A stretch of DNA of 64,000 nt from the NCBI RefSeq assembly GCF_003030465.1, contig NZ_CP028339.1, positions 2,046,001 to 2,110,000 of the forward strand, written 5' to 3'. The stretch comes from Thauera aromatica K172 (GTDB taxonomy: Bacteria > Pseudomonadota > Gammaproteobacteria > Burkholderiales > Rhodocyclaceae). Position 1 is the first letter of the stretch. Every line of letters starts with the position of its first letter. Below the pieces are notes generated by a model. It made no database searches. It saw nothing but the letters and a program-made list of their open reading frames with translations, and was not told the origin of the DNA. A program made the translations under genes and the position numbers. Of the stretch, positions 43,829-53,002 are shown one piece after another.

Positions 43829-45901
43829 TCAGCTGCTCGCCGCCAGTTCCTTCAGCAGGATCAGCTGCGCCACGCGGCGGATGCTGCGCGGGTGTTTGCG
43901 GCGATAGCTGCCGTCGGGCTGCATGTCCCAGGCCTGGCAGTTGTCGCCCAGGTAGGGGCGCAGCCCTTCCTTCATCACCCGGCGCTTGAGGCGGGGGTCG
44001 AGCACCGGGAAGGCGATCTCGATGCGGCGGAAGAAGTTGCGGTCCATCCAGTCCGCGCTCGACAGGTACATCTGGTCTTCGCCGTCGGCGTGGAAATGGA
44101 AGATGCGGTGATGTTCGAGGAAGCGGCCCACCACCGAGCGCACCCGGATGTTGTCCGACAGTCCGGGCACGCCCGGACGCAGCGCGCAGGGGCCGCGGAT
44201 GATCAGGTCGATCTCCACGCCGGCCTGCGAGGCGGCGTAGAGGGCCTCGATGGTTTCCGGTTCGAGCAGGGCGTTCATCTTCGCCAGGATGCGTCCGCGC
44301 CGGCCCGCGCGGGCGATTTCGGCTTCGCGCCCGATCGCGGCCACGACCTTAGGCTGCAGCGTGAACGGCGACTGCCACAAGTGGCGCAGTTCGGTCGCCT
44401 TGCCCAGGCCGGTGAGCTGCTTGAACACGTCGGCGACGTCCTCGCCGATCTCCTTGTTGCAGGTGAGCAGGCCGAAATCGGAATAGAAGCGCGTGGTGCG
44501 CGGATGGTAGTTGCCGGTGCCCATGTGCACGTAGTGGCGCAGGCCGTCTTCCTCGCGGCGCACCACCATCAGCAGCTTGGCGTGGGTCTTGTAGCCGAAC
44601 ACGCCATAGACGACATGGGCGCCGACGTCCTCGAGGCGGCTGGCGAGGGCGATGTTGGCTTCTTCGTCGAAGCGCGCCATCAGTTCGAGGACGACGGTGA
44701 CTTCCTTGCCTTTTTGCGCCGCACGGGCGAGATGCTCCATCAGCACCGAGTCGGTGCCGGTGCGGTACACGGTCATCTTGATCGCCAGCACCTGGGGGTC
44801 GTCAGCCGCCGCGCGCAGCATCTCGATCACCGGGGCGAAGCTCTGGAAGGGGTGATGGAGCAGGATGTCCTGGCTGCGGATGGCGGCGAAGATCGGCCGG
44901 CGTTTTTCCAGCGCCTTGGGCAGGCCGGGGACGAACGGGGAGTATTTGAGGTCGGGGCGCTCCACCCAGTCCGGGATCTGCATCAGGCGCACGAGGTTGA
45001 CGATGCCCGGGGTGCGATAAAGATCGTCGTTGTCGAGGTGGAAGTGCTGCAGCAGGAATGAAGCCATGTCCACCGAGCAGTTGTCGGCGACTTCGAGCCG
45101 CACCGCGCCGCCGAACTGGCGCTGCTGCAGTTCGCCCTTGAGCGAGGCGCGCAGGTCCTTGACTTCTTCTTCGTCGACGAACAGATCGGAGTTGCGCGTG
45201 ACCCGGAACTGATAGCAGCCGAGCACGTGCATGCCGCTGAACAGTTCGCCGACATGGGCGTGGAGCACCGAGGACAGGAACACGAAACCGTATTCGAGCC
45301 CGCAGATTTCGCGCGGCAGCCGGATCACGCGCGGCAGTGCCCGCGGTGCCTGCACGATGGCCGCACCCGAGTCGCGGCCGAAGGCGTCGCGCCCTTCGAG
45401 TTCGACGGCGAAGTTCAGGCTCTTGTTGAGCACGCGCGGAAAAGGGTGGGCGGGGTCGAGGCCGATCGGCGTCAGCACCGGCATCACTTCGTTGAGGAAG
45501 AACATGCGGATCCAGGCCCGCTGTGCTTCCGTCCATTGGTTGCGGCGCAGGAAGACGATGCCTTCCTGCTCCAGCGCGGGCAGGATGTCTTCATTGAGCA
45601 ACTGGTACTGGCGGGCGATGATGGCGTGCACTTCGCGGCTGACGCGCTCGAGCAGCTCGCTCGGAGAAATGCCGTCCTCGCCCGATTTTCGGCTGCCGAC
45701 GCGGATCTGCTCCTTGAGGCCGGAGACGCGGATCTCGAAAAACTCGTCGAGATTGCTCGAAACGATGCACAGGAAGCGCAGACGCTCGAGCAAGGGCACG
45801 GTCGGATCGGCGGCCTGGGCGAGGACGCGGCGCTGGAACTGGAGCAGGGACAGTTCGCGGTTGATGAAGTGGTCGGCGGGATAGGGGTGGTCGTGTCTCA
45901 T
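43829..45901 (-). CDS. ppk1: Polyphosphate kinase 1
   Basis: The 690-residue enzyme reversibly polymerises the gamma-phosphate of ATP into polyphosphate. The phosphorylated histidine is His440 in GYKTHAKLLMV, and the second catalytic His lies in HRIFHFHADGEDQMYLSSAD. The N-terminal FINRELSLLQFQRRVLAQA is diagnostic. The ATG at 45901 starts MRHDHPYPADHF; the longer frame upstream lies in the promoter region. A Pho-box-like repeat is centred about 60 bases upstream. Divergent from ppx. Confidence 0.95.
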   Translation of the reverse strand: MRHDHPYPADHFINRELSLLQFQRRVLAQAADPTVPLLERLRFLCIVSSNLDEFFEIRVSGLKEQIRVGSRKSGEDGISPSELLERVSREVHAIIARQYQLLNEDILPALEQEGIVFLRRNQWTEAQRAWIRMFFLNEVMPVLTPIGLDPAHPFPRVLNKSLNFAVELEGRDAFGRDSGAAIVQAPRALPRVIRLPREICGLEYGFVFLSSVLHAHVGELFSGMHVLGCYQFRVTRNSDLFVDEEEVKDLRASLKGELQQRQFGGAVRLEVADNCSVDMASFLLQHFHLDNDDLYRTPGIVNLVRLMQIPDWVERPDLKYSPFVPGLPKALEKRRPIFAAIRSQDILLHHPFQSFAPVIEMLRAAADDPQVLAIKMTVYRTGTDSVLMEHLARAAQKGKEVTVVLELMARFDEEANIALASRLEDVGAHVVYGVFGYKTHAKLLMVVRREEDGLRHYVHMGTGNYHPRTTRFYSDFGLLTCNKEIGEDVADVFKQLTGLGKATELRHLWQSPFTLQPKVVAAIGREAEIARAGRRGRILAKMNALLEPETIEALYAASQAGVEIDLIIRGPCALRPGVPGLSDNIRVRSVVGRFLEHHRIFHFHADGEDQMYLSSADWMDRNFFRRIEIAFPVLDPRLKRRVMKEGLRPYLGDNCQAWDMQPDGSYRRKHPRSIRRVAQLILLKELAASS

Positions 45902-45945
45902 GGAGATTCCGGCTGGGGTGGGCGCGAGTCGGTATCGATGATTAT

Positions 45946-45974
45946 GTGACAGTTTTACTTCGCATTCATGACAG
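45946..45974 (-). promoter_or_regulatory. Pho-box-like direct repeats upstream of ppk1
   Basis: Read towards ppk1, CTGTCAT (45974-45968) recurs as CTGTCAC (45952-45946) exactly 22 bases later. A weaker copy GCGAAGT sits midway at the 11-base register, and the 4-base spacers are AT-rich (GAAT, AAAA). PhoB binds 7-bp repeats of consensus CTGTCAT spaced 11 bp. A -10-like CATAAT starts 9 bases after the first two repeats end. This suggests phosphate-starvation control of ppk1. Confidence 0.5.
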
Positions 45975-46078
45975 GCACCGCGCATGAAGATCGACAAAGC
46001 GTATCGTGGCGGCTGCGCGCTGCGCGCGCCGGTGCCGCGGCCGGATCGACGTGCCGGGGAGGGTGTCGCCGATGATGC

Positions 46079-46084
46079 TAAAAT
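46079..46084 (+). promoter_or_regulatory. Possible -10 box of ppx
   Basis: TAAAAT within GCTAAAATCG lies 37 bases before the ppx ATG. No clear -35 hexamer. This motif layout (nTAnAATCG) recurs before other genes in the window. Confidence 0.35.
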
Positions 46085-46121
46085 CGCCCCTTCCGGCGCC
46101 GGCGGCGTCCTCCGAATTGTG

Positions 46122-47624
46122 ATGATGCGAGATCTAATTGCGGCCATCGACCTGGGCTCGAACAGTTTCCGCCTGCAGGTCGGTTGTATCGTCAACGACC
46201 AGATCTACCCGCTCGACGGCCTGAAAGAAGCGGTCCGGCTGGCGGCCGGCCTGTCGCCGGACAAGATGCTCGACCTCGCCGCGCAGCAGCGCGGGGTCGC
46301 GGCGCTGCAGCGTTTTCACGAGCGCCTGCACGCTTTCACTCCGCAACGGGTGCGTGCGGTGGCGACCAACACCTTGCGGGTGGCGAAGAACAGTGCCGAG
46401 TTCCTGATCCGCGCCGAGGCGGCGCTCGGCTTCCCGATCGAGGTCATCGCCGGGCGTGAGGAAGCGCGGCTGATCTACGTCGGCGTGGCGCATACCCTGC
46501 CCGATCCGCACCGCCAGCAGCTGATCGTCGACATCGGTGGCGGCTCGACCGAGTTCATCATCGGCAAGAGCTTCGAGCCGGTGCTGCTGGAGTCGCGCTA
46601 CATGGGCTGCGTCGGCTTCAGCCTGCGCTTTTTCCCCGACGGGCGGATCGACAAGCGCAGCCTGAGGGACGCCGAACTCGCCGCCCGGCGCGAGCTGCAG
46701 ACCATCGTCCAGGCCTACCGGGAAGCCGGCTGGGAAGAGGCGGTGGGCTCCAGCGGAACGGCCAAGGCCTTGCTCGAAATTCTCGAACAGAACGGTTTTT
46801 CCAGCGGCGGCATCACCCGTGACGGGCTCGAGCGGCTGAAGGCCGTGCTGCTGCGCGCGGGGCGGCTCGACGCGCTCGATCTGGCCGGGCTCAAGGGCGA
46901 CCGCCTGCCGGTGATCCTGGGCGGGTTCGCGATCATGAGCGCGGTGTTCAAGGAGTTCGGCATCGAGCGCATGGTCTTCTCCGAAGGCGCGCTGCGCCTG
47001 GGCGTGCTCTACGACCTGCTCGGGCGCTACCACCATCACGACCTGCGTGACGCCACGGTGGCGGCTTTCGTGCGCCGTTACGGAGTCGATACCCGCCAGG
47101 CGCAACAGGTCGCCGACACCGCCTGCCATCTGCTCGGGCAGCTCGCCCCGGAGATGGCCGACCCCGAGCACCTCGACCGGCGCTTCCTGCGCTGGGCCGC
47201 GATGCTCCACGAAATCGGCATTTCGGTGGCGCATTCGAGTTATCACAAGCACAGCGCCTACATCGTCGCCAACGCCGACATGCCGGGTTTTTCACGGATG
47301 GACCAGGCCCGCCTGGCGCGCCTCGTGCTGTCCCATCGCGGCAAGCTCGAGCGGGTCTCTTCGATCGCCGCCGACAGCGTGGACTGGCTGCTGGTCGCCT
47401 GCCTGCGGCTGGCGGTGGTGGTACATCGCGCCCGCGACGCACGCGGCATTCCTCCGATCGAAATGCAGCACGAGGGCAGGGGGTTTTCGGTGAACACTCC
47501 GGCCAGCTGGCTGCAGAAGCGGCCGCTGACCGCCGCGGCGCTCGAGGAAGAGCGCCGCCAGTGGGTCGCGCTCGGGCGCGGACTGTACGTGCGCGCGCTC
47601 GGTGCGCGCAGCGCGGCGGCCTGA
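46122..47624 (+). CDS. ppx: Exopolyphosphatase (Ppx/GppA family)
   Basis: The 500-residue enzyme degrades polyphosphate processively from its ends; some family members also hydrolyse pppGpp. ASKHA-fold motifs are clear: AAIDLGSNSFRLQV at the N-terminus and LIVDIGGGSTEFIIG near residue 140. The C-terminal HD-like domain (WAAMLHEIGISVAHSSYHKHSAYI) is present. Two adjacent ATGs (46122, 46125) lack a ribosome binding site. It faces away from ppk1 and is followed after 15 bases by the lipid-transport operon. Confidence 0.93.
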   Translation: MMRDLIAAIDLGSNSFRLQVGCIVNDQIYPLDGLKEAVRLAAGLSPDKMLDLAAQQRGVAALQRFHERLHAFTPQRVRAVATNTLRVAKNSAEFLIRAEAALGFPIEVIAGREEARLIYVGVAHTLPDPHRQQLIVDIGGGSTEFIIGKSFEPVLLESRYMGCVGFSLRFFPDGRIDKRSLRDAELAARRELQTIVQAYREAGWEEAVGSSGTAKALLEILEQNGFSSGGITRDGLERLKAVLLRAGRLDALDLAGLKGDRLPVILGGFAIMSAVFKEFGIERMVFSEGALRLGVLYDLLGRYHHHDLRDATVAAFVRRYGVDTRQAQQVADTACHLLGQLAPEMADPEHLDRRFLRWAAMLHEIGISVAHSSYHKHSAYIVANADMPGFSRMDQARLARLVLSHRGKLERVSSIAADSVDWLLVACLRLAVVVHRARDARGIPPIEMQHEGRGFSVNTPASWLQKRPLTAAALEEERRQWVALGRGLYVRALGARSAAA

Positions 47625-47639
47625 GCGGCGACGATCGCC

Positions 47640-48758
47640 ATGGCTGCCGGCATCGATCGCGGAATCGTCATCGATCGTGCGGCGGGGACGGTGTGTCTGG
47701 CCGGCGAGTGGACGCTGATGGGGTTGTCCGCCCGGGTCGCGGCGCGGCGGCGCGAGCTGGCGACGGCGCAGGGCTGTGCGCACTGGTCGCTATCCGCGGT
47801 CGATCGCCTCGACAGCTTCGGTGCGCTCTTGCTGTGGCGTGCCTGGGGAGGGCAGTGGCCGGCGCAGGTCGAACTGAGCGAAGCCCACCGCGCCACCATC
47901 GAGCGCGTCGCCCGCGCCGCGGCGCGGCCGCTCGTGCTGGCTCCTTCGTTTACGGTTGCGGACGCGGTCGCGATGCTGGGTGCGGCAATTCTCGGCCTGG
48001 GCGTCCATCTGCGCGATTTCGTCGCTCTGCTCGGCCAGCTCCTGCTCGATCTGCTGCATCTTGCCCGCCATCCGCGCGAATGGCCGATGCTGGAAATTTC
48101 GGCCAATCTCCACAAGGTTGCGGTCAAGGCGATGGCGGTGACCGCCCTGGTGGGTTTTCTGATCGGCGTCGTGCTGTCCTATCTGTCGGCCCTGCAGCTG
48201 AAGATGTTCGGCGCCGACACCTTCATCGTCAATATCCTCGGTCTGGGCATCATCCGCGAACTCGGGCCGGTGCTGGTGTCGGTGCTGGTGGCGGGACGCT
48301 CGGGGTCGGCGATGACGGCCCAGCTCGGCGTGATGCGCGTCACCGAGGAAATCGATGCGCTCGCGGCGATGGGCATTTCGCGCTCGCTGCGCCTGGTGCT
48401 GCCCAAAGTGATCGCACTGACGCTGGCGATGCCGCTGCTGGTGCTGTGGACCTCGGCGGTGGCGTTGCTCGGGGGCTGGCTGTCGGCCTGGATCGAGCTC
48501 GATCTGTCGTTCCGCTACTTCATCGATGCCTTGCCCGATGCGGTGCCGGTGGCGAACCTGTTCATCGGCCTTTCCAAGGGGGCGGTGTTCGGCCTGCTGA
48601 TCGCCCTCATCGCCTGCCATTTCGGCCTGCGCGTGCGGCCCAACACCGAGAGCCTGTCGACCAACACCACGGCGTCGGTGGTGTCAGCGATCACGGTAGT
48701 GATCCTGGTGGATGCGATCTTCGCGATCGCCACCCGCTCGATCGGGATTCCGGGATGA
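47640..48758 (+). CDS. mlaE: MlaE-type ABC permease with fused N-terminal STAS (MlaB-like) domain
   Basis: The 372-residue protein combines a STAS-like domain (about residues 8-105, with the strand-turn AVDRLDSFGALLL) and an MlaE permease (about 125-372, five membrane helices). The permease shows IIRELGPVLVSVLVAGRSGSAMTAQLG and MRVTEEIDALAAMGI, the coupling-helix region. In E. coli the STAS protein MlaB is separate; here both are one chain. It works with the ATPase and MCE protein encoded next in moving lipids between the inner and outer membranes. The end overlaps the ATPase gene (ATGA). Confidence 0.9.
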   Translation: MAAGIDRGIVIDRAAGTVCLAGEWTLMGLSARVAARRRELATAQGCAHWSLSAVDRLDSFGALLLWRAWGGQWPAQVELSEAHRATIERVARAAARPLVLAPSFTVADAVAMLGAAILGLGVHLRDFVALLGQLLLDLLHLARHPREWPMLEISANLHKVAVKAMAVTALVGFLIGVVLSYLSALQLKMFGADTFIVNILGLGIIRELGPVLVSVLVAGRSGSAMTAQLGVMRVTEEIDALAAMGISRSLRLVLPKVIALTLAMPLLVLWTSAVALLGGWLSAWIELDLSFRYFIDALPDAVPVANLFIGLSKGAVFGLLIALIACHFGLRVRPNTESLSTNTTASVVSAITVVILVDAIFAIATRSIGIPG

Positions 48759-49549
48759 GCGCCGGCCGGCCGCAGGGCGCTCCGGTGGTTTCGCTGCGCG
48801 GCGTGGCCACGCGCTTCGGCGCCAACGTGGTGCACCAGGGGCTCGACCTGGACGTCGAGGCCGGGGAGATCGTGGCCCTGGTGGGCGGCTCGGGCAGCGG
48901 CAAGACGACCTTGCTGCGCCACGTCATCGGCCTCACCCGGCCGGCCGAGGGCGAGGTGCGGCTGTTCGGCGAAGCGCTGCACGCCGGCACGGTGCACGAG
49001 CGCATCGCGCGCCAGCGCCGCTTCGGCGTGCTGTTCCAGCAGGGGGCGCTGTTTTCCGCCTTTACCGTGGGTGAAAACATCGCCTTTCCGCTGCGCGAGC
49101 TCGGCATCGTGCACGAGGATGAAATCCGCGATCTCGTCGCCCTGAAGCTGGCGATGGTCGAAATGGAGCCCGAGCACGCGCGGCTGATGCCGGCCGAGCT
49201 CTCCGGCGGGATGGTCAAGCGTGCGGCCCTCGCCCGTGCGCTGGCACTCGAGCCCGAGCTGTTGCTGCTCGACGAACCGACCGCGGGCCTGGACCCCGAC
49301 CGCAGCGCCGCTTTCGTGCGCCTGATCCTGGCGCTGCGCGGCGAACTGGGGCTGACCGTGGTGCTGGTCACGCACGACCTCGATACCCTGGCGGCGATGG
49401 CCACCCGGGTGGCGGTGCTGGCCGACAAACACATCCTGAGCTATGCCACGCTGGAAGACACGCTGAAGGTCGATCATCCTTTCATCGAGCGCTTCTTCCA
49501 CGGCGAGCATGGCCGCCGGGCCCTGGCCCGGGCACAGGGAGACCGCTGA
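48755..49549 (+). CDS. mlaF: MlaF-type ABC ATPase
   Basis: The 264-residue ATPase has Walker A GGSGSGKTTLLRH, Q-loop FQQGALFSAFTVGENI, signature LSGGMVKRAALARAL and Walker B LLLLDEPTAGLD, followed by the H-loop VTHDLDTL. The signature GGMVKR variant is characteristic of MCE-associated ATPases. The start overlaps the permease stop, fixing MSAGRPQGAP at 48755. The MCE gene follows 2 bases after the stop. Confidence 0.93.
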   Translation: MSAGRPQGAPVVSLRGVATRFGANVVHQGLDLDVEAGEIVALVGGSGSGKTTLLRHVIGLTRPAEGEVRLFGEALHAGTVHERIARQRRFGVLFQQGALFSAFTVGENIAFPLRELGIVHEDEIRDLVALKLAMVEMEPEHARLMPAELSGGMVKRAALARALALEPELLLLDEPTAGLDPDRSAAFVRLILALRGELGLTVVLVTHDLDTLAAMATRVAVLADKHILSYATLEDTLKVDHPFIERFFHGEHGRRALARAQGDR

Positions 49550-49551
49550 TC

Positions 49552-50496
49552 ATGGAAAACCGAGCCCACGCCCTCGCCGCAGGCCTGTTCGCACTCATCC
49601 TCGGAGCCGCGTTGCTGGGCGCCCTGTGGTGGTTCTCGAACGAGCGCGAGCCGATGCGCGATCTCGTCCTGGTCGCCCGCGGCGACATCAACGGCCTCGC
49701 ACCCCAGGCCCGGGTGCGTTACCGCGGGCTGGCGGTCGGGACGGTCAGCGCGGTGCGCATCGACCCGCAACCACCGCACGACATCCTGGTCCATGTCCGC
49801 GTCGCCGAGGACCTGCCGCTGACCCGGGGAACGCGCGCCACCCTCGGCACGATGGGAGTGACCGGGCTGGCTTACGTCCAGCTCGACGATCGCGGTGACG
49901 ACCCGACCCCGCTCGACGGCACCGCCGACACCCCGCCGCGGATTCCGCTCGAACCCGGCCTGCTCGACCGGATCGCGGAGCGGGCGCTCGCGGCGGTGGA
50001 CCGCTTCGACATGATCGGCACCCAGGTCGCGCGAATGTTCGACGCCGAAAACGTCGCCCGCCTGCGCGCGACCTTGCAGCGGCTGGAGTCGGCTGCCGAA
50101 GGCATGGATCGCAGCTTCGCCGATGTGCCGGAAACGCTGCGGGCGCTGCGTGCAGTGCTGAGCCCGGCCAACCTCGCCAGCCTGCAGGCGACCCTGGGCA
50201 ATCTCGAGCAGGCCAGCGCCGAGGCCACGCCGGCGGTGGTCGAGTTGCGCGGGCTGCTGGCCCGCATCGAGCACATGACGGTGCGCCTGGACGAGGCCGC
50301 GACGGCGACCAGCAGCGGCCTCATCGACGGCACCCTGCCGCAGCTCAACGAACTGCTGCGCGAGCTCACCACCACTTCGCGCCGGGTCGGACGCCTGGTC
50401 GAGGAGGTGGAGAGCACGCCGCAGGTCCTTCTGACCGGCCGCGCGGCGCGCGAGCCGGGGCCGGGAGAAGCGGGTTTCGAGGCGCTCCCACAGTGA
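49552..50496 (+). CDS. mlaD: MCE-domain (MlaD-like) lipid-binding protein
   Basis: The 314-residue protein has one N-terminal transmembrane anchor (AAGLFALILGAALLGALWW) and a single MCE domain (about residues 38-115, DINGLAPQARVRYRGLAVGTV). A long helical C-terminal region (about 140-300) follows, with repeated Leu/Ala heptads. It is longer than E. coli MlaD (183 residues), so the helices may extend across the periplasm as in other MCE systems. Directly coupled to the ATPase gene. Confidence 0.9.
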   Translation: MENRAHALAAGLFALILGAALLGALWWFSNEREPMRDLVLVARGDINGLAPQARVRYRGLAVGTVSAVRIDPQPPHDILVHVRVAEDLPLTRGTRATLGTMGVTGLAYVQLDDRGDDPTPLDGTADTPPRIPLEPGLLDRIAERALAAVDRFDMIGTQVARMFDAENVARLRATLQRLESAAEGMDRSFADVPETLRALRAVLSPANLASLQATLGNLEQASAEATPAVVELRGLLARIEHMTVRLDEAATATSSGLIDGTLPQLNELLRELTTTSRRVGRLVEEVESTPQVLLTGRAAREPGPGEAGFEALPQ

Positions 50497-50527
50497 GCAT
50501 CCACTTTCGATACGGACGACAAAAACG

Positions 50528-51166
50528 ATGATTTCCGGGCGATCTCCAACAGCCTCCGGCCTGCGCGGCATCGTCGCCGCTCTCGGGATCGCCGCCGCGC
50601 TGGCCGGCTGCAGCGGCCTGAACCTGAAACCCCCGCCGATGGCCTTCTACGATCTGGGCCTGGGCGCGCCGGCCGGGCTCGCCCCCCGTTTCGCACCCCT
50701 GCGGGTCGAGGTCGCGGCGCCGCCCTGGCTGGCAAGCAGCGCGCTGCAGTACCGCCTGCAATGGGACGATCCCCTGCGTCGGCGCAGCTACACCGAAAGC
50801 CGCTGGGTCGCCCAGCCTGCCGACATGCTGGCGCTGGCCTTGGAACGGGCGCTGAAACCGGATGGCAGCGGCAACCGCTGCCGGCTGCGGATCGAGGTGG
50901 ACGAGTTCGTGCAAGTGTTCGACGGTATCGAACGCAGCCGGGTGGAGGTGGTGCTGCGCGCCGGGCTGGTGCCGCCGCGCAGCGACGAGGCTCTGGCGCA
51001 GCGCGAATTCCGCGCCGACGTGCCGGCACCGAGCGCCGATGCGGTCGGTGGCGTGGCCGCATTCCGGGCCGCGGCGGATCGGCTCGCCGGGGAACTGGCG
51101 GGCTGGATCGCCACCCTTCATCGTGCAGGACCGCCCCTGGACGCGGGGATGCGCTGCCGGGGCTGA
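50528..51166 (+). CDS. ABC-type transport auxiliary lipoprotein (PqiC/YmbA-like)
   Basis: The 212-residue lipoprotein precursor has a lipobox ALAGCSG (Cys28) and the family pattern FYDLGLG followed by PLRVEVAAPPWLASSALQYRL. Members partner MCE transporters such as PqiAB and probably receive lipids at the outer membrane. Its presence, and the absence of mlaC, mark this operon as different from the E. coli Mla operon. Confidence 0.85.
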   Translation: MISGRSPTASGLRGIVAALGIAAALAGCSGLNLKPPPMAFYDLGLGAPAGLAPRFAPLRVEVAAPPWLASSALQYRLQWDDPLRRRSYTESRWVAQPADMLALALERALKPDGSGNRCRLRIEVDEFVQVFDGIERSRVEVVLRAGLVPPRSDEALAQREFRADVPAPSADAVGGVAAFRAAADRLAGELAGWIATLHRAGPPLDAGMRCRG

Positions 51167-51209
51167 AGCGGGCCTGATGGCCGCGCATGCGAGAGGAAAG
51201 GAGCCGAGA

Positions 51210-52895
51210 ATGAGCGGGACCGGAAGTTCGCCCTACGATACGGGGCTGGAGCGCAATGCCGCCAATTACGCGGCGCTGACACCGCTGACCTTCATCGAGC
51301 GCAGCGCCGCCGTCTATCCGCAGCGGCTCGCTGTGATCCACGGGCGGCGGCGGTATACCTGGGCCGAGAGCTTCGCTCGCTCGCGGCGCCTGGCTTCGGC
51401 GCTGAAACAGCTCGGCGTCGGCCGCAACGATACCGTCGCGGTGATTCTCAACAACACGCCCGAGATGTTCGAATGCCATTTCGGCGTTCCCGCCTGTGGC
51501 GCGGTGCTCAACACCATCAACACCCGGCTCGACCCCGAGGCCGTCGCTTTCATCCTCGCGCACGCCGAGGCGAAAGTGCTGCTGGTCGATCGCGAATACG
51601 CCGCGGTGGCGAAGAAAGCGCTCGCGCTCGCCGGGCGCAGCGGCCTCGTCGTGATCGATGTCGACGACTCCGAGTACGTCGGCCCGGGCGAACGGCTGGG
51701 GCGGATGGACTACGAGGCGCTGCTCGCCAGCGGCAGCGAGGATTTTGTCTTCGAGTCGCCGGCCGACGAATGGGATGCGATCTCGCTGAACTACACTTCG
51801 GGTACCACCGGCGACCCGAAGGGGGTTGTGTACCACCACCGCGGCGCTTATCTCAACGCCTTGTCGAACATCGTCTCGTGGGGCATGCCGCCGCACGCGG
51901 TCTACCTGTGGACGCTGCCGATGTTCCACTGCAACGGCTGGTGCTTCGCGTGGTCGATGGCCGCCAACGCGGGCATCAACGTCTGCCTGCGCCGGGTCGA
52001 TCCGCGCCTGATCTTCGACGCCATCCGCGCCCATCGCGTCACCCACTACTGCGGCGCGCCGATCGTGCATTCGCTGCTGGCGAGCGCGCCCGCGGCCTGG
52101 CGTGAAGGGATCGACCATACCGTGCATGGCTTGGTCGCCGCCGCGCCGCCGCCGGCCGCGGTGATCGAGGGCATGGCCAGGATCGGCTTCGATCTCACCC
52201 ACGTCTATGGCCTGACCGAAACCTACGGCCCGGCCGCGGTGTGCGCCAAGCACGACGAATGGGCCGATCTGGCGCTGTCCGAGCAGGTCGCCCTCAACGG
52301 CCGCCAGGGCGTTCGCTACCACGCCCAGGAAGCGATCACGGTGATCGACCCGGACACCATGGAGCCGGTCCCGCGCGACGGCCGGACCATGGGCGAAGTC
52401 ATGTTCCGCGGCAATCTGGTGATGAAGGGCTACCTGAAGAATCCGCGGGCGACCGCCGAGTCGTTCCGCGGTGGCTGGTACCACACCGGCGATCTGGGGG
52501 TGCTGCAGCCCGATGGCTACGTCAAGATCAAGGACCGCGCCAAGGACATCATCATCTCGGGCGGAGAGAACGTGTCGTCGATCGAAATCGAGGACGTGCT
52601 CTACCGCCATCCCGCGGTGATGGCCGTGGCGGTGGTCGCGCTGGCCGACGAGAAGTGGGGCGAAGTGCCCTGCGCTTTCGTCGAACTGCGCGACGGGGCC
52701 GAAGCGGACGCCGCGGCGCTGCTCGCCCATTGCCGCGCGCACCTGGCCGGGTTCAAGATGCCGAAGAAGATCGTCTTCGGCGCCTTGCCCAAAACTTCGA
52801 CCGGCAAGATCCAGAAGTTCATGCTGCGCGAACGGGCGCAGTCGGCGGCAGCGTCCGGGGAGGGCGTCCCGCCGCGCGGCGGGGGCACGGAGTAG
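51210..52895 (+). CDS. Acyl-CoA synthetase (AMP-forming)
   Basis: This 561-residue enzyme of the ANL superfamily activates a carboxylic acid to its CoA thioester through an acyl-AMP. The P-loop-like YTSGTTGDPKGVVYHHRG, the A5 motif VYGLTETYGP, the hinge WYHTGDLGVLQPDGYVKIKD and the catalytic lysine in KTSTGKIQKFMLRE are all present. AAAGGAG is ideally placed before ATG 51210. The substrate (medium/long-chain or branched acid) cannot be fixed. Nearby acyl-CoA dehydrogenase and crotonase genes suggest fatty-acid catabolism. Confidence 0.9.
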   Translation: MSGTGSSPYDTGLERNAANYAALTPLTFIERSAAVYPQRLAVIHGRRRYTWAESFARSRRLASALKQLGVGRNDTVAVILNNTPEMFECHFGVPACGAVLNTINTRLDPEAVAFILAHAEAKVLLVDREYAAVAKKALALAGRSGLVVIDVDDSEYVGPGERLGRMDYEALLASGSEDFVFESPADEWDAISLNYTSGTTGDPKGVVYHHRGAYLNALSNIVSWGMPPHAVYLWTLPMFHCNGWCFAWSMAANAGINVCLRRVDPRLIFDAIRAHRVTHYCGAPIVHSLLASAPAAWREGIDHTVHGLVAAAPPPAAVIEGMARIGFDLTHVYGLTETYGPAAVCAKHDEWADLALSEQVALNGRQGVRYHAQEAITVIDPDTMEPVPRDGRTMGEVMFRGNLVMKGYLKNPRATAESFRGGWYHTGDLGVLQPDGYVKIKDRAKDIIISGGENVSSIEIEDVLYRHPAVMAVAVVALADEKWGEVPCAFVELRDGAEADAAALLAHCRAHLAGFKMPKKIVFGALPKTSTGKIQKFMLRERAQSAAASGEGVPPRGGGTE

Positions 52896-52944
52896 GGGAG
52901 GTGGAGTAGGGGGCGTGGAGTTGGGGGCGTAGAGTTGGGCCGGG
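52889..52944 (+). repeat. Four degenerate 14-bp tandem repeats
   Basis: Units GGAGTAGGGGAGGT, GGAGTAGGGGGCGT, GGAGTTGGGGGCGT and AGAGTTGGGCCGGG lie head to tail. The TAG stop of the acyl-CoA synthetase is in the first unit, so part of the array is coding. Like the array after serS, it is G-rich on the plus strand and starts at a gene's 3' end. Confidence 0.7.
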
Positions 52945-53002
52945 AGCGGGCGAGGAGGTACCATGGCGCCGCGCCCGCGCTGATGACCTGGAGCCCCGAC
53001 CG

